Source: Unio delphinus (Eukaryota; Mollusca; Bivalvia; Unionida; Unionidae). Taken from it: a stretch of DNA of 64,000 nt. Of this stretch, positions 12,980 to 25,549 are shown in pieces. The notes under the pieces are model-generated. The model worked only from the letters and a program-made list of their open reading frames with translations, was not told where the DNA came from and made no database searches. Where the stretch lies: the NCBI GenBank assembly GCA_029339505.1, contig JAQISU010000094.1, positions 1,992,001 through 2,056,000 of the forward strand, given 5' to 3'. How positions within the stretch are numbered: the first letter of the stretch is position 1; each line of letters opens with the position of its first letter. A program made the translations under genes and the position numbers.

Positions 12980-13150
12980 TACTTACCGTATATACTCACA
13001 TATAAGCCTTGTCCAACTGCAAACAACATATTCCCTAATTTGCTGTCACAAAATGTGCCAGCATTTATGTTGTCTGTTCTACTGATTACCATTCTGATTA
13101 TCTGCCAATGCATTATATACAGGCAGATATGGTGCAGTTTGGTTTGATTT
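12980..13150. repeat. MITE C copy
   Basis: It begins CCGTATATACTCACATATAAGCC and continues with the family body (CCAACTGCAAACAACATA..CCC, TTGTCTGTTCTACTGATTAC, TGCCAATGCATTATA). The repeat may extend further right, since CTCGTATGTAAGTAC at about 13345 resembles an inverted end. It is related to the copies at 13615, 20352, 20780 and 44545. Confidence 0.6.
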
Positions 13151-13406
13151 GGTGCTGTACGGCACAACAACATAAGTAGGTTACTTGTGCCAAAGCAAGG
13201 ACGCACTATGGTTGCTGACCCAGGTTGGTACAATGATAGAATTCTACCATGCACCCTCTTGGTAAAAATCCAGTTTACTAACCAATAATTCATAACAGCT
13301 CAAACAGCTGATCAAGGCCTATGTAGTTTTCAGAAGGACATAACTCGTATGTAAGTACTTAATTAGTAGATGTACAAATAACTACGCAGTGATTGTAATA
13401 ACAAAC

Positions 13407-13517
13407 CTCTAGGTTAGAACTACTATCAACTGAAACATCACTAAGCATATCATCCAGGTCGGGGTCCGACTCATCCGTCAAACCTTGCAGCAGGTCCTCA
13501 AAGCTCTTCTCCAAGGA
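13407..13517 (-). CDS. Internal coding exon of clathrin-box gene (37 codons)
   Basis: The minus-strand acceptor CATCAACAG is right of 13517 and the donor GAG|GTTTGT is at 13407/13406. The exon is 111 bp, phase 0 and fully open. The peptide begins S-L-E-K-S-F-E-D-L-L and is acidic and serine-rich (DESDPDLDDMLSDVSVDSSS). The short amphipathic opening followed by an acidic run could be a binding peptide. No domain is recognised. Confidence 0.8.
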
Positions 13518-13614
13518 CTGTTGATGAGTTCATGGGGATAAAAGTTGTTTTAGTATGTATCAAAAATAAGATCAATGCATTACAAGACATTCAATATATC
13601 ATAAAACACAAATT

Positions 13615-13850
13615 ATCTGGATACTACCACAAACACTTTCATATAAATTGAGTGCCATTGCAAACAACATAGACCCTGAACTGCTGTTACATAATGCACT
13701 TGCAAATCTGGGTCAATGTTATTTTGTTCAACAGATTACTTCAAACTAACAAACTACGTAGTCCTAGATAGGCCAGTGCATTATGCAATGGCTGATCCGG
13801 GTTTGTGCAGTTTGCAGCTGGACTTGACATAGAGAAGAGTAAATGCAGTA
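13615..13850. repeat. MITE C copy
   Basis: The family body is recognisable: CATATAAATTGAGTGCCATTGCAAACAACATAGACCC, then ACATAATGCACTTGCAAATCTGGGTC, GCATTATGCAATGGC and TTTGCAGCTGGACTTGACAT near the right end. It is about 230 bp and non-coding. Confidence 0.65.
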
Positions 13851-16800
13851 TTTTTATTAAGATTACTTGCCCATTTAAACTGGTCATAGAATTTTTATTT
13901 TATTTAGAACTTTCATTTCATTTCTAATACCGTGACTGCATTATTTGTCAATCGTTACCAATTTCAGCAATTTCTGTATCTTTAACACTTGCTGCCAAGC
14001 ATGAATTTAAGCACTGAACAAATATCATTTATTCTGCAAAGATATGACATCAGTCCCAAGCCATGAAATTAAGTACCAACAAAAATGAGTTGCTACAAAT
14101 CCATAAACATTTCTAAGGCCATCGATATATGCATACAAACACATATATAAAATTTGTGATTGTTTCAAATGGTTTTCATCAACATATCTTAATAAGGTTT
14201 ATGTAGGAACTTAAAGCTTTTATGGTTGAGTTGAGTGATTGCCAACCAAAGGGTCTCAATGATCTCAATCTTTTGCTCAAGGTGAACAGTCTTGAACCAA
14301 ACTTAACATACAGACCGCCAAAGACACCAGAATCATTACATTTCTTTATTACCTTCAAGTACAAGCAATGCACACATTCAAGTCCAGTAACTTACCTTAG
14401 AACTTAAGTTTTTTCACCAAACAAATTTTTCTTTGAACTAACATGACTGTAGTTTACATAAGTATGATATCGTTTATATTACACTGGATTAATATCCATA
14501 CATACAAATGTACAGACATACATAAGGACAACTAACAAAAATATACGTTTCGTTTTATTGTGGGAGGCATATTAAGATATGAGATAAGTGGACCCTTGCA
14601 TATTTTTTTTTTACCACCGCCCTTGCCAGGCCCTAACTTATGGTATTATCATCCATCAATTATCAACATCTCTGTAAAATGGTTCTTTTAATTGATCCAG
14701 ATAATCAATGATTTATGATGTATGTATAATGACACGTTACAATAAAAATACATTTATACATTACGCACATATTTATGCAAATATTTCAAGTCATGCATAA
14801 CTACAAGGTCATCTATACCCTTTTTTAATACCCACTGTCAACATGTTCCTAAATAACATGTTAATACTAACAGATGAACAGGCAAGATTTTTTTTTACAT
14901 TGTTATCACATAGGATATATACAAGAAATACTATTGTGACTTAATATGCACAACCTTCCAGCTGAATAAAATAACTATTATTACAATCTGTATTTTGTTA
15001 TATATCCAACAAAATTCATATAAATTACTAAATAATGTTTTACTGCAGCTATCACAAGCACTGTCTTAGAATAATAAAATCCCTAGCAATTTTAAATATA
15101 TTCATCATCAATTTCTTCTGATTGAATTTTGATAAATGGTAGATTGTTTCACAGAATGTTTAAAAATAATTTAACATGACTATATAAATCTTAACAGAGA
15201 AGTTCAAATCAAATAAAATCAACATGGTAGAGGAAGACAGTTCCTAAAATGAACTTAACCATACTAAAAATCATTGAAAGGAAAGTAATATATTGTGTAT
15301 CCAGCACAAATGTATGGAAAAAGTACCAGATTTTAATTAACAGACCTCGAAATTGGTCAAGTTTACTGCACATTACTTGTGTCATTTCCATTTCATCTTA
15401 TCATCTCAACATTTCTCATCTATAGTTACAAAACTATTCAGATTTTGCATTTATCACTTCCAAGGTTTCATGTTTGCTTGCTTCAAATAAAATGGAAATA
15501 CAATTACTGTATTCAAATATTCTGTTTTAGAGACAATTAAAGAAAAAAAAAATTTCACTTTTTGTCTCATTAAAAGTATTTCAACAAAATAGCAAATGCA
15601 TATCATGCAACATAAAATACAGCATTCTCCAAGAAGACTAACCTAATCACATTAACAATATAAGCCTGCTACCTCCCAAATGATGAAAATGTGTATTTTC
15701 TGTCCAGGTTAGATTAACAAGGGGCAATAACTCTTGCCCATTACCACCCCTTACAATACTTGGGTATTGCCAGTTGTTAAGCTGAGCAAACTACAAATAA
15801 AGATGCTTGCATAACAGGGTGATTGGGAGAGTCCTTGTTCACAATAACATCTGGAGAACTGACAATAGGAGGAAGGAATGCTTAGCAGACTACATATACT
15901 ACAGGTCTTGTGCTAGAGAATAATGATTGGATTTCCTGTGTGAATAAAAATTCACTCTTTAATTTAATGCATTACAGCCTATAGTCCTGTGAACCATGAC
16001 CATTAAATTGCATTAGAAGATTATTACTGAAATCTTCTTACCATTAAAATTTGTTGGTGGTTCCAGCAAAGATAAGAGACTGTTCTGGTTTAACTAAACC
16101 TAGAAGTCATCTGGGCGGCAGCCACAAGAACCAACATATTCAGGTTGTTATCTCTGCAAAGCAGCAAGATGGAGGTCAGTCAAATTTCATCAGCTGAAAT
16201 CCTCATGAGGCAACTCTGATCTTTTGAGACATTAGAGTACACCAAGAGTATTACCATATTAAGCCACAAAGATGGGGCTTCCTGACATTTATTGTTTGAG
16301 GTAAAGGACGTGAATAGGAAAGTCTTTGTTCTGTGATCAGAATGGCCTCAGTTGTATCATCATTCATCTGCAGCTTGTTACATGTCATCTAGGATTTCAC
16401 ATCAGAAATGCACCTCTCTACTCCTTCATTAACTACTTTCAGAATAGTTTCAGCACTGTGGCAAGGGCAATTTGCAGACTGTACATTGTTAAAAAGACTG
16501 TTTGAATTCAGATGAGATACAAGTTGGTTTAGAACAACTTTTTCTAAGATTTTTATAAGAACAGGAGATTAGAAACTGGCAGTAGTTCTTTAAATCGTTA
16601 TGGGCGAGTTTTGGTTTCTTCAGCTGAGGCTTTAAAATTGCAGTTTTGAAAAATGATATGATTTACCCATATGAGAGTGAGGTATTAATAATAGTGCGGT
16701 ATTAAGTGAGGTATTAATAATAGTGCTACAACTTTGTTAAATGAATGCAACTTTTTATGGCTGATCATTTATATGTAACTGAAAAACTGCTACAATCTCC

Positions 16801-17127
16801 TGAAATTCTTTTGTTTATATGTGATGTGTTTATACTTTAAATTATTGAAGGACATGATTTTCTTGTTTGTCGTTGTTTATAAATACTACGAAAGAAGTTG
16901 CAATTTAACTGCAACAAATCAACAAAATGTGTTTAAATTTATTAACTCAACAATTTAACAACTTGACCATGTAATAATGACTATATGTTCCTAATTATGA
17001 ATCATAAGGTTTTTTATTTGTAGTTGTGAAGAGATTAATAAATTTCAGGTCAATTTTAGTGGCTGAGAGTTTTACTAACCTCTGTGCTTTGCATACACCT
17101 AAAAAGTAATCTCCCTTTACAAACAAT

Positions 17128-17213
17128 CGATTATGGAGTTTCACAATCGATTATCTTATTTTTTTGCTCAACCAACTGATGATCGATTATAATCGATAAT
17201 CGGAACAACACTA
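17128..17213. repeat. CGATTATCGA-type palindromic repeat
   Basis: Four variants of ATCGATTAT/ATAATCGAT lie within 90 bp, ending GATAATCGGAACAACAC. Similar CCGATTATCGG words occur at about 26280-26330 and 29515-29950, suggesting a MITE family with such ends. The LINE homology to the right stops at its edge. Confidence 0.45.
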
Positions 17214-17215
17214 AT

Positions 17216-17800
17216 TAATAACATCAGTTAGTGATGGCAATATTGGATCTAAGCACTCATGCAGCAGTGATGATGGAACTGGATCAAGATCACATGACTC
17301 TGGTGGTACACTCTTCATCACAATTGTCGGTACTAAAATCCATAGCTACAGGTTCAGTTGCTGCTACGGTTGTCACTGAAATTCTGTATCGCAGCTTTAT
17401 GGTGATTTTATGAGTCAATTGAAATCGTGTTGTCAAGCTTATCTCTAATGGTTTGTACACTGTCACGAAGAAATTTGCAAACAGGTCAGGAAAGTCTACT
17501 CGAGAGAAGATAGTTGGAAGCGGTGTACATTTGTTCCTTGACATTAATTTGTTAGTAATTTCAATGAGCTCGTTGAACTTTCCATGATCTTAGTACTGTA
17601 GTGGGATAATTTGGCTGCATGGACTATGCTTGTGATGTTCTTGTTAGCGGCTTCATAGATTTGCTCATGAATAGCGAGTCTGGTGGAAGGCCAAAGCCTC
17701 TCCACTTTACGGCAGTCTCCTTTAGCAGTGCGAAGATGGTCCCTAACACTGCTATACCACGGAGAACACTTTTTAATTGATACTCTGCACTTGGTAGCTG
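17216..17800 (-). mobile_element. LINE (CR1/Jockey-like) fragment, endonuclease-RT linker to start of RT
   Basis: Reading on the minus strand, the piece starts with a motif typical of the endonuclease-RT linker (PWYSSVRDHLRTAK, CRKVERLW, HEQIYEAANK). It ends with the start of the reverse transcriptase (ESCDLDPVPSSLLHECL, then LPSLTDVIN), where family members have the SCDLDPIP motif. Frameshifts and stops separate these parts. Homology ends abruptly at about 17216 against a palindromic repeat, so the catalytic RT is missing. Sequence rightward to about 18100 may be more of the same element, but I could not recognise endonuclease motifs there. Confidence 0.7.
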
Positions 17801-20351
17801 GGGTATTTCAAGCAATGAATGCAGGCAGGTAACGAGCTGTTCTGCTGTAGGAGGTAAGCAATTTAAGTGACTGTATGTCCTGCTGAAGAATATCACCTTT
17901 CTCCAAATCTGTTGCCACATCCATCAGAAGAGGAGAGAAAAAAAAGGAGGCACATACACAAAATTTAAAGCCCCCAAAAAATTCATTCAGCAGATATAGG
18001 TTGATCCAGTGTAACTGGGATTGCTGGAATCCACTGCCCACTGGCAGACTGTTGTCAGTTTTCCCCCAAAACAACAATCACAAGCAAAACAGAAGTCAAC
18101 CTTAAAGCCGTAGTGTGATGAGACTTTAGTGATGAAGAGTTCAAACAACTGTCACAACATATCAGGTCAAGAATGGCTGAATGGTAAGCTACTCTGTTAA
18201 TGACCTGAGCAATTTTGTTGATCAAGTCCCAGGTGTGTTGCTAGGCCAATTTGGATAACTGCCAGTGTGACTGTTGCCCAGGATTGTCTTCATATCCATG
18301 TGCCCAGTCTCCTGTTCGTGACCTTCACCCATTTTGCGCTAAAAAAAATTCTTTGTAGCGATGATGATACAATGCCACTGTCTCTATGGTCAATTCCAAG
18401 CAAGCTCCAACAGATGATTTGTTTTACTGGTCTGGAGAACTGGTTCATTATAGGTATGGTTGGCATTTTTATCAGCCATATAAAAGGCAGTCCAGTTGTT
18501 GCTGCCACCATCCATATTGTGGACAGGACAATAGTGAAGAATCTATCACCAAAATCCCCCTCATAACATGTCTGTGTAGCTCTATGCAAAAGATCTTCAC
18601 TAGGATCAGTCAACTGCAATTGTATGTAGCTGTAGGCTTGTCAGGCTTGTCTATCAACAAAATCCATTTAATTGTATAAAGGCAAAGCCATAGGCCAAGC
18701 AAGATGGATGGATGTTTCAATATGAGATGTCTGTATGGCCAGCTCAGCTCATCTGCTGATCATGGATGGCTCCAGATGGTGATGATGAACAGGATGGATC
18801 TGTAAAACAAAATTTAAGTACTCTGCCTTACAGACCTTAAGGCGATGCAAGAGCATATTATGTACTTACTCCACCTTCAATGTACTCCACAGTTCCCACT
18901 CAAGGATAATTACCTGTAGAAATTTAATTCTGCACCTTCATCACCTCTTTCTTTGCCTTGGTTGACTTTTGCATAAACCATAGAAAATGACAAACGATAA
19001 ATTCACAAAAGTATTGGAAATGTTTCAAAAGAAAGGTATACACCTTGTAGCAGAATGATTAAAATTCACATTGATTTATGGTAGGTTTTTGGTACAATGC
19101 CAACTGTACGACAATAAAGTTTAACTTGTAACACCTAGTGGAGGCAAGGGGAGGTAATGTGCTAAAGGTATTGCCCTTTAACTACAGGATATAGAAAGAA
19201 GTAAGCAAATTTTTATCATTTTAAGTACAACTAGTTTCAGGAGATAGCAGGCTTATATTCCAAATCTTTTTGTGATTAGGTAGAAATGAAGAATTAAAGA
19301 TATATACTTAACTGACACTGCAAAAGGTATAAAATTATAGGTACTGATCTGACAGTATATTTTATTTTGTTTCTCATTTCAATGAAACAAAACTTGTACA
19401 GATACAATCACTGGTCATGACATTTATGCTGCTAGCTGAAACGAACAGACATAATTTGATATCTTCTGTTAAAAACACTATGCTAATATTGCACCATTTA
19501 GGAGTAGCAATAACAAAATGTTAATGATGGTAACTGACATTTCAGTAGCACTATTTTCACTTTGGACCAGCTAGACTTCAAAAGAAGTCTTTGGGTGAAA
19601 AATTAATGTCAATTTGGGAAAAATACAGTTAAAACATTTTTAAGATGTCTGCTGTGACAGCCATATTAAACATCAGATCAGCGCCATTTTCATCCAAGTC
19701 TTTTAAAATAAAAACAATACTGATATAACCATCAATTTTAAGGACATAATAGTAAGATTTTCAAGATGGCACAAGATGTGTGTGCGAGTATGTGCATGTG
19801 TCATGTTTTATGGCTTTCCTTCAAGTAGTTTAGGACTACTAACAACAACAAAGTTGTACTAATGACTGAAAATGGTCAAGAAGCCATGATACTATAGTAA
19901 AATATACTCTGGTTTATGACCAGTAACATTTCTTTTAAAAAAGAATGGGAATAATCAATTAAAAGCCTATACATATATGTGAAACATACAATATTAAATA
20001 TTTTCTGCTTACTGATATTTATTCTAAAGTCACATTTCATTATCAAAGGAATTTCTTTACAAGTTTACAAGTAAGAGAGTGATTCAGAAATGAAAGTGAA
20101 TTAATACTATGTATATAATATGCAAGGTTAAGAGTTTTTCAAGACAGAAGACTGCTTTTACAAGTAAATACACATGTAATATAGAAATCAGGCATACAAT
20201 TGCGAAAACCTAACTATGTTGAGTAAAACCTCCCATTTTGATAACCTCAAAAGTTTATTCCCTGATAGTAAACATTTACTTTGCAGAAGAGCAACAAAAA
20301 AACTATCAGCTGAAATCAAATCATCTCCCAATGAAAACAACTTTGACTAAT

Positions 20352-20596
20352 TGTATATACTCACTTATAAGAAGAATCCAACTGCCAAATGCACAGACCC
20401 AGATCTGCCAGTACATATTGCACTAGCATATCTAGGTCTGTGCAGTTTGTTAGGAAATAAGCATTAGAACCAACAACTTGGACTCTAATCTGCAGATGCA
20501 TTTTGTGATGGCAGAACAGGGTCTTTGCTGTTTTGCAGTTTACACTTGACTTACAAGTGAGTACAAGTGAGTACAGATGGTAGTATTATCTTGGGT
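20352..20596. repeat. MITE C copy
   Basis: The ends are inverted: TATATACTCACTTATAAG on the left, TTGACTTACAAGTGAGTAC on the right. The body contains CCAACTGCCAAATGCACAGACCC, AGATCTGCCAGTACATATTGCAC and GGGTCTTTGCTGTTTTGCAGTT. This is the best-preserved copy of the family. Confidence 0.7.
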
Positions 20597-20779
20597 CCAA
20601 ATTGGGAGCTTCCACTGAATATTATACACAAGAAAACAGATTCATCTACATGCACATCCACTAATGCATGCCATAAAACTGCATTATATTGCCACCAATT
20701 CAAGGAGCCGTATAAGACAGAGCTATAAATAGTAAATATATGTCAGAAGAATAGTATCTGCGGTCTATGACAATTAATA

Positions 20780-20960
20780 TTTACTCGCTTGTAAGTAGAG
20801 TCAAATAACAAAGACCATGATTGGACATTGCATAATATGTATGCAGATCATCAGAGTCTATGTTGTTTGTTCTATTGATTACTCCGAACCAAATGCACGG
20901 ACCCAGATCTGCAAGCGCATTAAGCAACGGCAGATCTTTATCCATGCAGTTTGCAGTTGA
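20780..20960. repeat. MITE C copy, abutting a TA microsatellite
   Basis: It begins TACTCGCTTGTAAGTAGAGTC and shows the family words ATTGCATAATATGTATGCAGATC, GTTTGTTCTATTGATTAC, ACCCAGATCTGCAAG and TGCAGTTTGCAGTTGA. The right end runs into the (TA)n tract. Confidence 0.65.
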
Positions 20961-20977
20961 TATCATCTTTAAAGCAA

Positions 20978-21088
<111 letters not shown>

Positions 21089-21886
21089 ACAGATCATGTG
21101 TAAAGCACTTACATTCTTACAAAATGTGGATGAGTGACTCGGGTATATTAAAAAAAAAAAATGCATACTATCACAATGCAAAATATGCCTTTAAGGTCAA
21201 GGTCAAAGACAGGGCTCATGCTCTTGCTGCATTATAACGACTACCTGCCACATACTTTCAGAATTTTTCATCACTGTACAATCAGAAATTGAACGGCTTC
21301 ATAAAATATGGCTCATGATGCATTTACTTCTGGTTTTAAATTGAGAACCAAACCACTTCTGTAATAAAATTAAACTTACAGCATTCCAACACTGAGCAAA
21401 AAGGTATGCAAAATACAATTATTGGGCAAGCATTACTCTGTGTTCTGCTTGCCCAGTCATCCATACATAATAACTTCTCTTGTTTATTTTATTTTACCCA
21501 AGGTCCACAACTGGCTCTTCATGTGCTCTGGTAAATAAATTTAATTCTTTTTGACATTGAATGTAAGGAAAACAGGAAAATGATACGACTGCTTCCACAA
21601 CGGGAACCTCATTCAGAAATGAAGATATATTTATATATTAACAATAATAATAATAATATGCACTGACATTCTGTCTAATATTTTACTCTCAGATTTACAA
21701 GAAGCAAGAAAATGTATACTTATACTTTATAAAAGAACTTAATATACTGAAGAAAAAAATGTTTGTTTCTTTATGGGAAAAGTCAGACATAACTACATTT
21801 ACTCTATGACAATTAGAAAATGCAGCTGAAACTTACTAATGACTTAAGAACGGAGTTTTAAAGTAAGAATTAATGATCTAGATTAC

Positions 21887-22063
21887 CTTTTTTACCCCTA
21901 AGGTCTTCTCCCTTGCACCATGTGATCTGTCCTCCATTTTGTGTCCAATTACAACAGGTTCGGGTTTGGGGGTCTCAAATGTGCTTTCTGGGGTGCTCAC
22001 AGCAGTTCTTTCAAAATCGTCATCAAGAATGTATGTGCTGGTTGGGACAGCAGCCGTTTCTGC
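21887..22063 (-). CDS. Internal coding exon of clathrin-box gene (59 codons)
   Basis: The minus-strand acceptor TTTTCCTGTTTCAAG lies right of 22063 and the donor AAG|GTAATC is at 21887/21886. The exon is 177 bp and phase 0 with no stop. The peptide begins A-E-T-A-A-V-P-T-S-T and includes YILDDDFE and a proline/threonine patch (STPESTFETPKPEPVV), then a basic end (GAREKTLGVKK). It is low in hydrophobics and looks disordered. The phase matches its neighbours on both sides. Confidence 0.82.
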
Positions 22064-22831
22064 CTTGAAACAGGAAAACAGTACAAATGTTTTAGCAATC
22101 CTCCTTTTACAAATGAATTCATGAGTAAGTTTATATGCAAGAGCACAGTGTAAACTGTATACACAAAGCTAACACCGCAATTCATAATTATGAAACAAAC
22201 AGCAAACAGTACAAACTGTACATAATAACAGTGGTACATACCAGAAAGCTGGAAAGGATAAACAAAGTGAGTTTTCTGACATAAGACTGGAAATTAAAAG
22301 TTAATAACCAAACTCAAGCAACAACAGAGAATCAACATTTTAAAAACTGTAAGTAACAGTGTGCTACAAGGTATGTTAAAGTCTACAAATACATTTTCAA
22401 CACTAAGATATACATCTGACATAAATTGTTTTTAAATCAGAAACTTCAAAAATATATTTGTACAGGATTTATGTCAACAAAACAAGTAGCATTGCCTTTA
22501 AAAAAAACTATGCATAGTTAAAGATCTTGCTTAATTCCTACAAAAAGTAATAAAATACACTTCATACAATGTACTTTGAAAGAATATTTTTAGAAGATAT
22601 TTCAGGCAAAGGAAGGCTGCTTTATGAAATGTAATGACCACCTGTCTCTTGTGACAGATTGATTTTGGCAGAAGTGATCTCTCCGAAAATGTTTTGATAT
22701 ACTATTTCCAATAATGGCCTTAGCAAATGCAGGATCCGATTGGGATTATTTTGGGAGGGGTGGGGTCCCATGGGTTTACATGAGTTTTTATATGATACTT
22801 AACTTTAAATGGTCGTCCATTTGTTTTAAAT

Positions 22832-22836
<5 letters not shown>

Positions 22837-22893
<57 letters not shown>
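22837..22893. repeat. (TC)n microsatellite
   Basis: A near-perfect TC dinucleotide run of about 57 bp ends in TTTCTATATATATTT. Confidence 0.97.
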
Positions 22894-22897
<4 letters not shown>

Positions 22898-23052
22898 ATA
22901 TATATTTAAAATATAACTCACAAGCAGCACCCCTGTGAGTATTGTGCCTAATTGGGCCAAATCAGTCTATTAATGGCCATGACTATATCCATTAGACATT
23001 CCTTCTCGAGGCAGTGCCAGTAGGAAACCTTTAAGCTCTCAATGACTTCTTA

Positions 23053-23309
23053 TTGTTGTTGTTGTTTTTGGGTTTAACGCCATTTTTCAGCACATGATAG
23101 GCTATACATGGCGGCCTGTATTATTGGTGTAGGAAGAACCTGGGAAAACCCCCCATAAAGAACCACCGACCCACGAGAAGCTACTGGCAAGCTTTCTCAC
23201 ATAACTACATTTGCCGAATTTTAGACTCGAACCCACGCAGACTGAGGTAAGACGGCAGTGATCCGTAAAGGAAAGTGCTTTAGACCACTCGACCTTCTCA
23301 TGGCCCCCT
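23053..23309 (-). repeat. SINE A copy
   Basis: This copy keeps a good box-B-like sequence on the minus strand (GGGTTCGAGTCTAAAA, about 23220-23236) and the box-A-like start. The 3' end reads GAAAAATGGCGTTAAACCC followed by a short CAA-rich tail. It shares about 245 bp with the copies at 6491 and 44742. Confidence 0.87.
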
Positions 23310-24096
23310 CTCACTGACTTGAGAAATATACAAGATGACCACAGTGACCTTGTTGGAGCATCAGGATGACATCAATATTACTATGTGCAGCTGTTCTGAT
23401 TTTAATCATTTCACCAAGTGGTGCGCATGAGAACAAAACTAAAGTCGCTTACCAGTCAACAAAGTCTAAAGTGCAGGTCAATGAGACATGCATTAGAAGT
23501 GTAAAATTATGATAGTTATATGGTTCTCCTTTGGGCGTGTTTATATTCACTCACAACTCCTACTACTCTACAACACACTGCTCATGAATATAAGTGAACT
23601 GTTAAACAGTGGTCAATGTGTCATTGTTGTTAATCACAATATTAAACTCGGGGAAATGACTTTTGTTTGATACTACAATACACTGTAACGGAGAAGCTGA
23701 ATTTAACACAACAATTACCTGAAGCCAAATAGTAAAATACTTAAAAGAATGACCTAGTTGAGAGGTTATAACTTATATACTGTATATACTCGCGTATAAG
23801 CCGAGAAATTTAGGAAAAAAATAAGGCCTTGAAGAAGGGGGGTCGGCTTATCAGCGAGTCAAGTTCCAAATCTGAAATTTATAATGCTTTTTCCCCTCAA
23901 TTTCCAGTATTTATTGTTTCCGTCGATTGCCGAATATGAGATCACATGCCTAATGATGCCACATGGCTGATAAGATTTGTTCTGTCATGAAGTAAAACAA
24001 ATATTTTTTTTCTAACATAAGTGGTAGGATAATGAATGAAAAACATGTTTTAAAGTACTAGACGTCTATTTGACAGATGTCCATCCACCAGAAAAT

Positions 24097-24513
24097 ACAG
24101 TCATACGTGTTATTTGAACCACGCAAATACGTGTATTTTCCAAAAGAACCGCCATATTAGTAATCTCTATTCAAGTATTTAACCCTCAGCTAATCAGTAA
24201 TCATTAAACTCTACGGTTTCGTAGAAATGCACGCTAGTTTATTTCAGTGTAAATATGAAAAGAATCTACGTAAAAAAATAAAAGAATTATGATACTGAAG
24301 GTATACAGCCATACATGTTATTTGAACTACGGAAATACGTGTATTTTCCACAAGAACCGCCATATTAATAATCTCTAGTCAAGTATTTAACCCTCAGCTA
24401 ATCAGTAATAATTAAACTCTACGTTTCGTAGAAATGCACGCTAGCCAATTTCAGTGTAAATATGAAAAGAATCTACGTAAAAAAATAAATAACAGAATTA
24501 CGATACTAAAGGT
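24097..24513. repeat. 208 bp tandem duplication inside pogo-like element
   Basis: Two copies start at 24097 (ACAGTCATACGTGTTATTTG) and 24305 (ACAGCCATACATGTTATTTG). They end in GATACTGAAGGTAT and GATACTAAAGGTAT. They share long blocks such as CAAGTATTTAACCCTCAGC and GTAGAAATGCACGCTAG with a few substitutions and a small indel. Confidence 0.9.
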
Positions 24514-25187
24514 ATATACGACAAACATTTTGATCAAGAGTAGAAATACATGTACGATACTCATAAAGAAACAATAGTGAGAGGCTCCAAAGGGGTTTGT
24601 TGCATGCACGCTTAGGAAGGGTAAATGACATTGCAATATACGAGTCAACATGACTAATTGTAAAACAATATAATTTGTTGGATTTCTCTGATAGGTGTTT
24701 TAGATGTAATAAGCAGCCACAGTTTATATACTACTGTTGATTGGTTGTTTGTAAAGCAAAGTGGTTTCTCAACGGTAAAGTGTTGCACAATAGCTACCAT
24801 ATTTAATCTGTGGTAAATGCCTTGGGGATAATAGTTTTTTTTTTTTTTTGCAAAATGTCAATGACTTTACTAAAATATGCCGACTCTCAGATGTATCGTT
24901 TACTGAGATATGGTAGTGGACATGGTTTCTGCTCAAAGTTATCAACTGTCACAATACTTGAATCATGTCCACTCTGAAACCAGTCATATTTTGATCAACT
25001 GAATCACACTATTGGTAGTTTAAAAAAAACACAAATAAACAACGATGATAAATAATTATCAAATACAAATTGATAATCAACTGTGGAAATAATTACAGGA
25101 TAAGGTATATAAATATTTCACTACCACTATAAGAAATTATTTCAGTTTAATCTCTTTAGAAGTTTATAATCAATTCAATCGGATAAC

Positions 25188-25549
25188 ATGAGTAGTATAG
25201 AAAGTAAAAGAACGCGTTTTGTGTCTGATGAAGCATTCAAACTTGATGCTACTGAATATGCAGAAGCAAATAATTGCTGCAGCACGCGAATTTTTGTGAA
25301 CGAGAAGCAAGTACGGGAATGGCAGCAATTCGTCTACGTGCTATGCAGATGACGAAAATAATAAATATAAGTTGGCAGATTCAAAATTTGTTGCATCTGC
25401 TGGCTGGTGCTCTTGTTTTAAGAACCAGACTATCTGATGACCATGATGACAATGACGAAGTATATGATGAAAGCACGCCCGTAACAGAAGCCGAGTTTCG
25501 TGAAATGTTTGGCGAGTCTGATACAGAGCCCAATTTTAAAGGATTCTAA
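25188..25549 (+). pseudogene. pogo-like transposase relic: DNA-binding N-terminus joined to acidic C-terminus
   Basis: From the ATG at 25188 the first frame gives KRTRFVSDEAFKLDATEYAE, the start of a CENP-B/pogo-type helix-turn-helix, until a stop near 25335. The next homologous piece is in another frame (TGMAAIRLRAMQMTK). It is followed in the first frame by ENNKYKLADSKFVASAGWC, which matches the second DNA-binding helix region of the family, and then a stop. The last piece (DDNDEVYDEST, AEFREMFGESD, ending KGF and a stop at 25549) is the acidic tail seen at the very C-terminus of such transposases. The whole DDE catalytic domain is absent between these parts. It cannot encode an active enzyme. 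Confidence 0.8.

Larger units (their letters stand above)
5572..13406 (-). other. Intron of clathrin-box gene (7.8 kb)
   Basis: No further exon is convincing. Contents include SINE A (6491-6737), SINE B copies (7600-7835 and 8695-8930), a 77-83 bp tandem repeat (9425-9745), a pogo-type MITE (11722-12179) and a MITE C copy (about 12980-13150). Between these the DNA is AT-rich with scattered short direct repeats, for example AGTTTCATGG recurring at about 10400-10570. Confidence 0.65.

Noticed and set aside
14391..14450. Strong minus-strand donor AAG|GTAAGT
   Set aside because: All three frames upstream meet stops within a few codons and no suitable acceptor is near.
22243..22287. 45 bp phase-0 exon candidate between TTTCCAG and CTG|GTATGT on the minus strand
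   Set aside because: Splice signals are good, but the 15-residue peptide is hydrophobic (KLTLFILSSFL), unlike the acidic polar protein around it. Short open stretches like this are common by chance.
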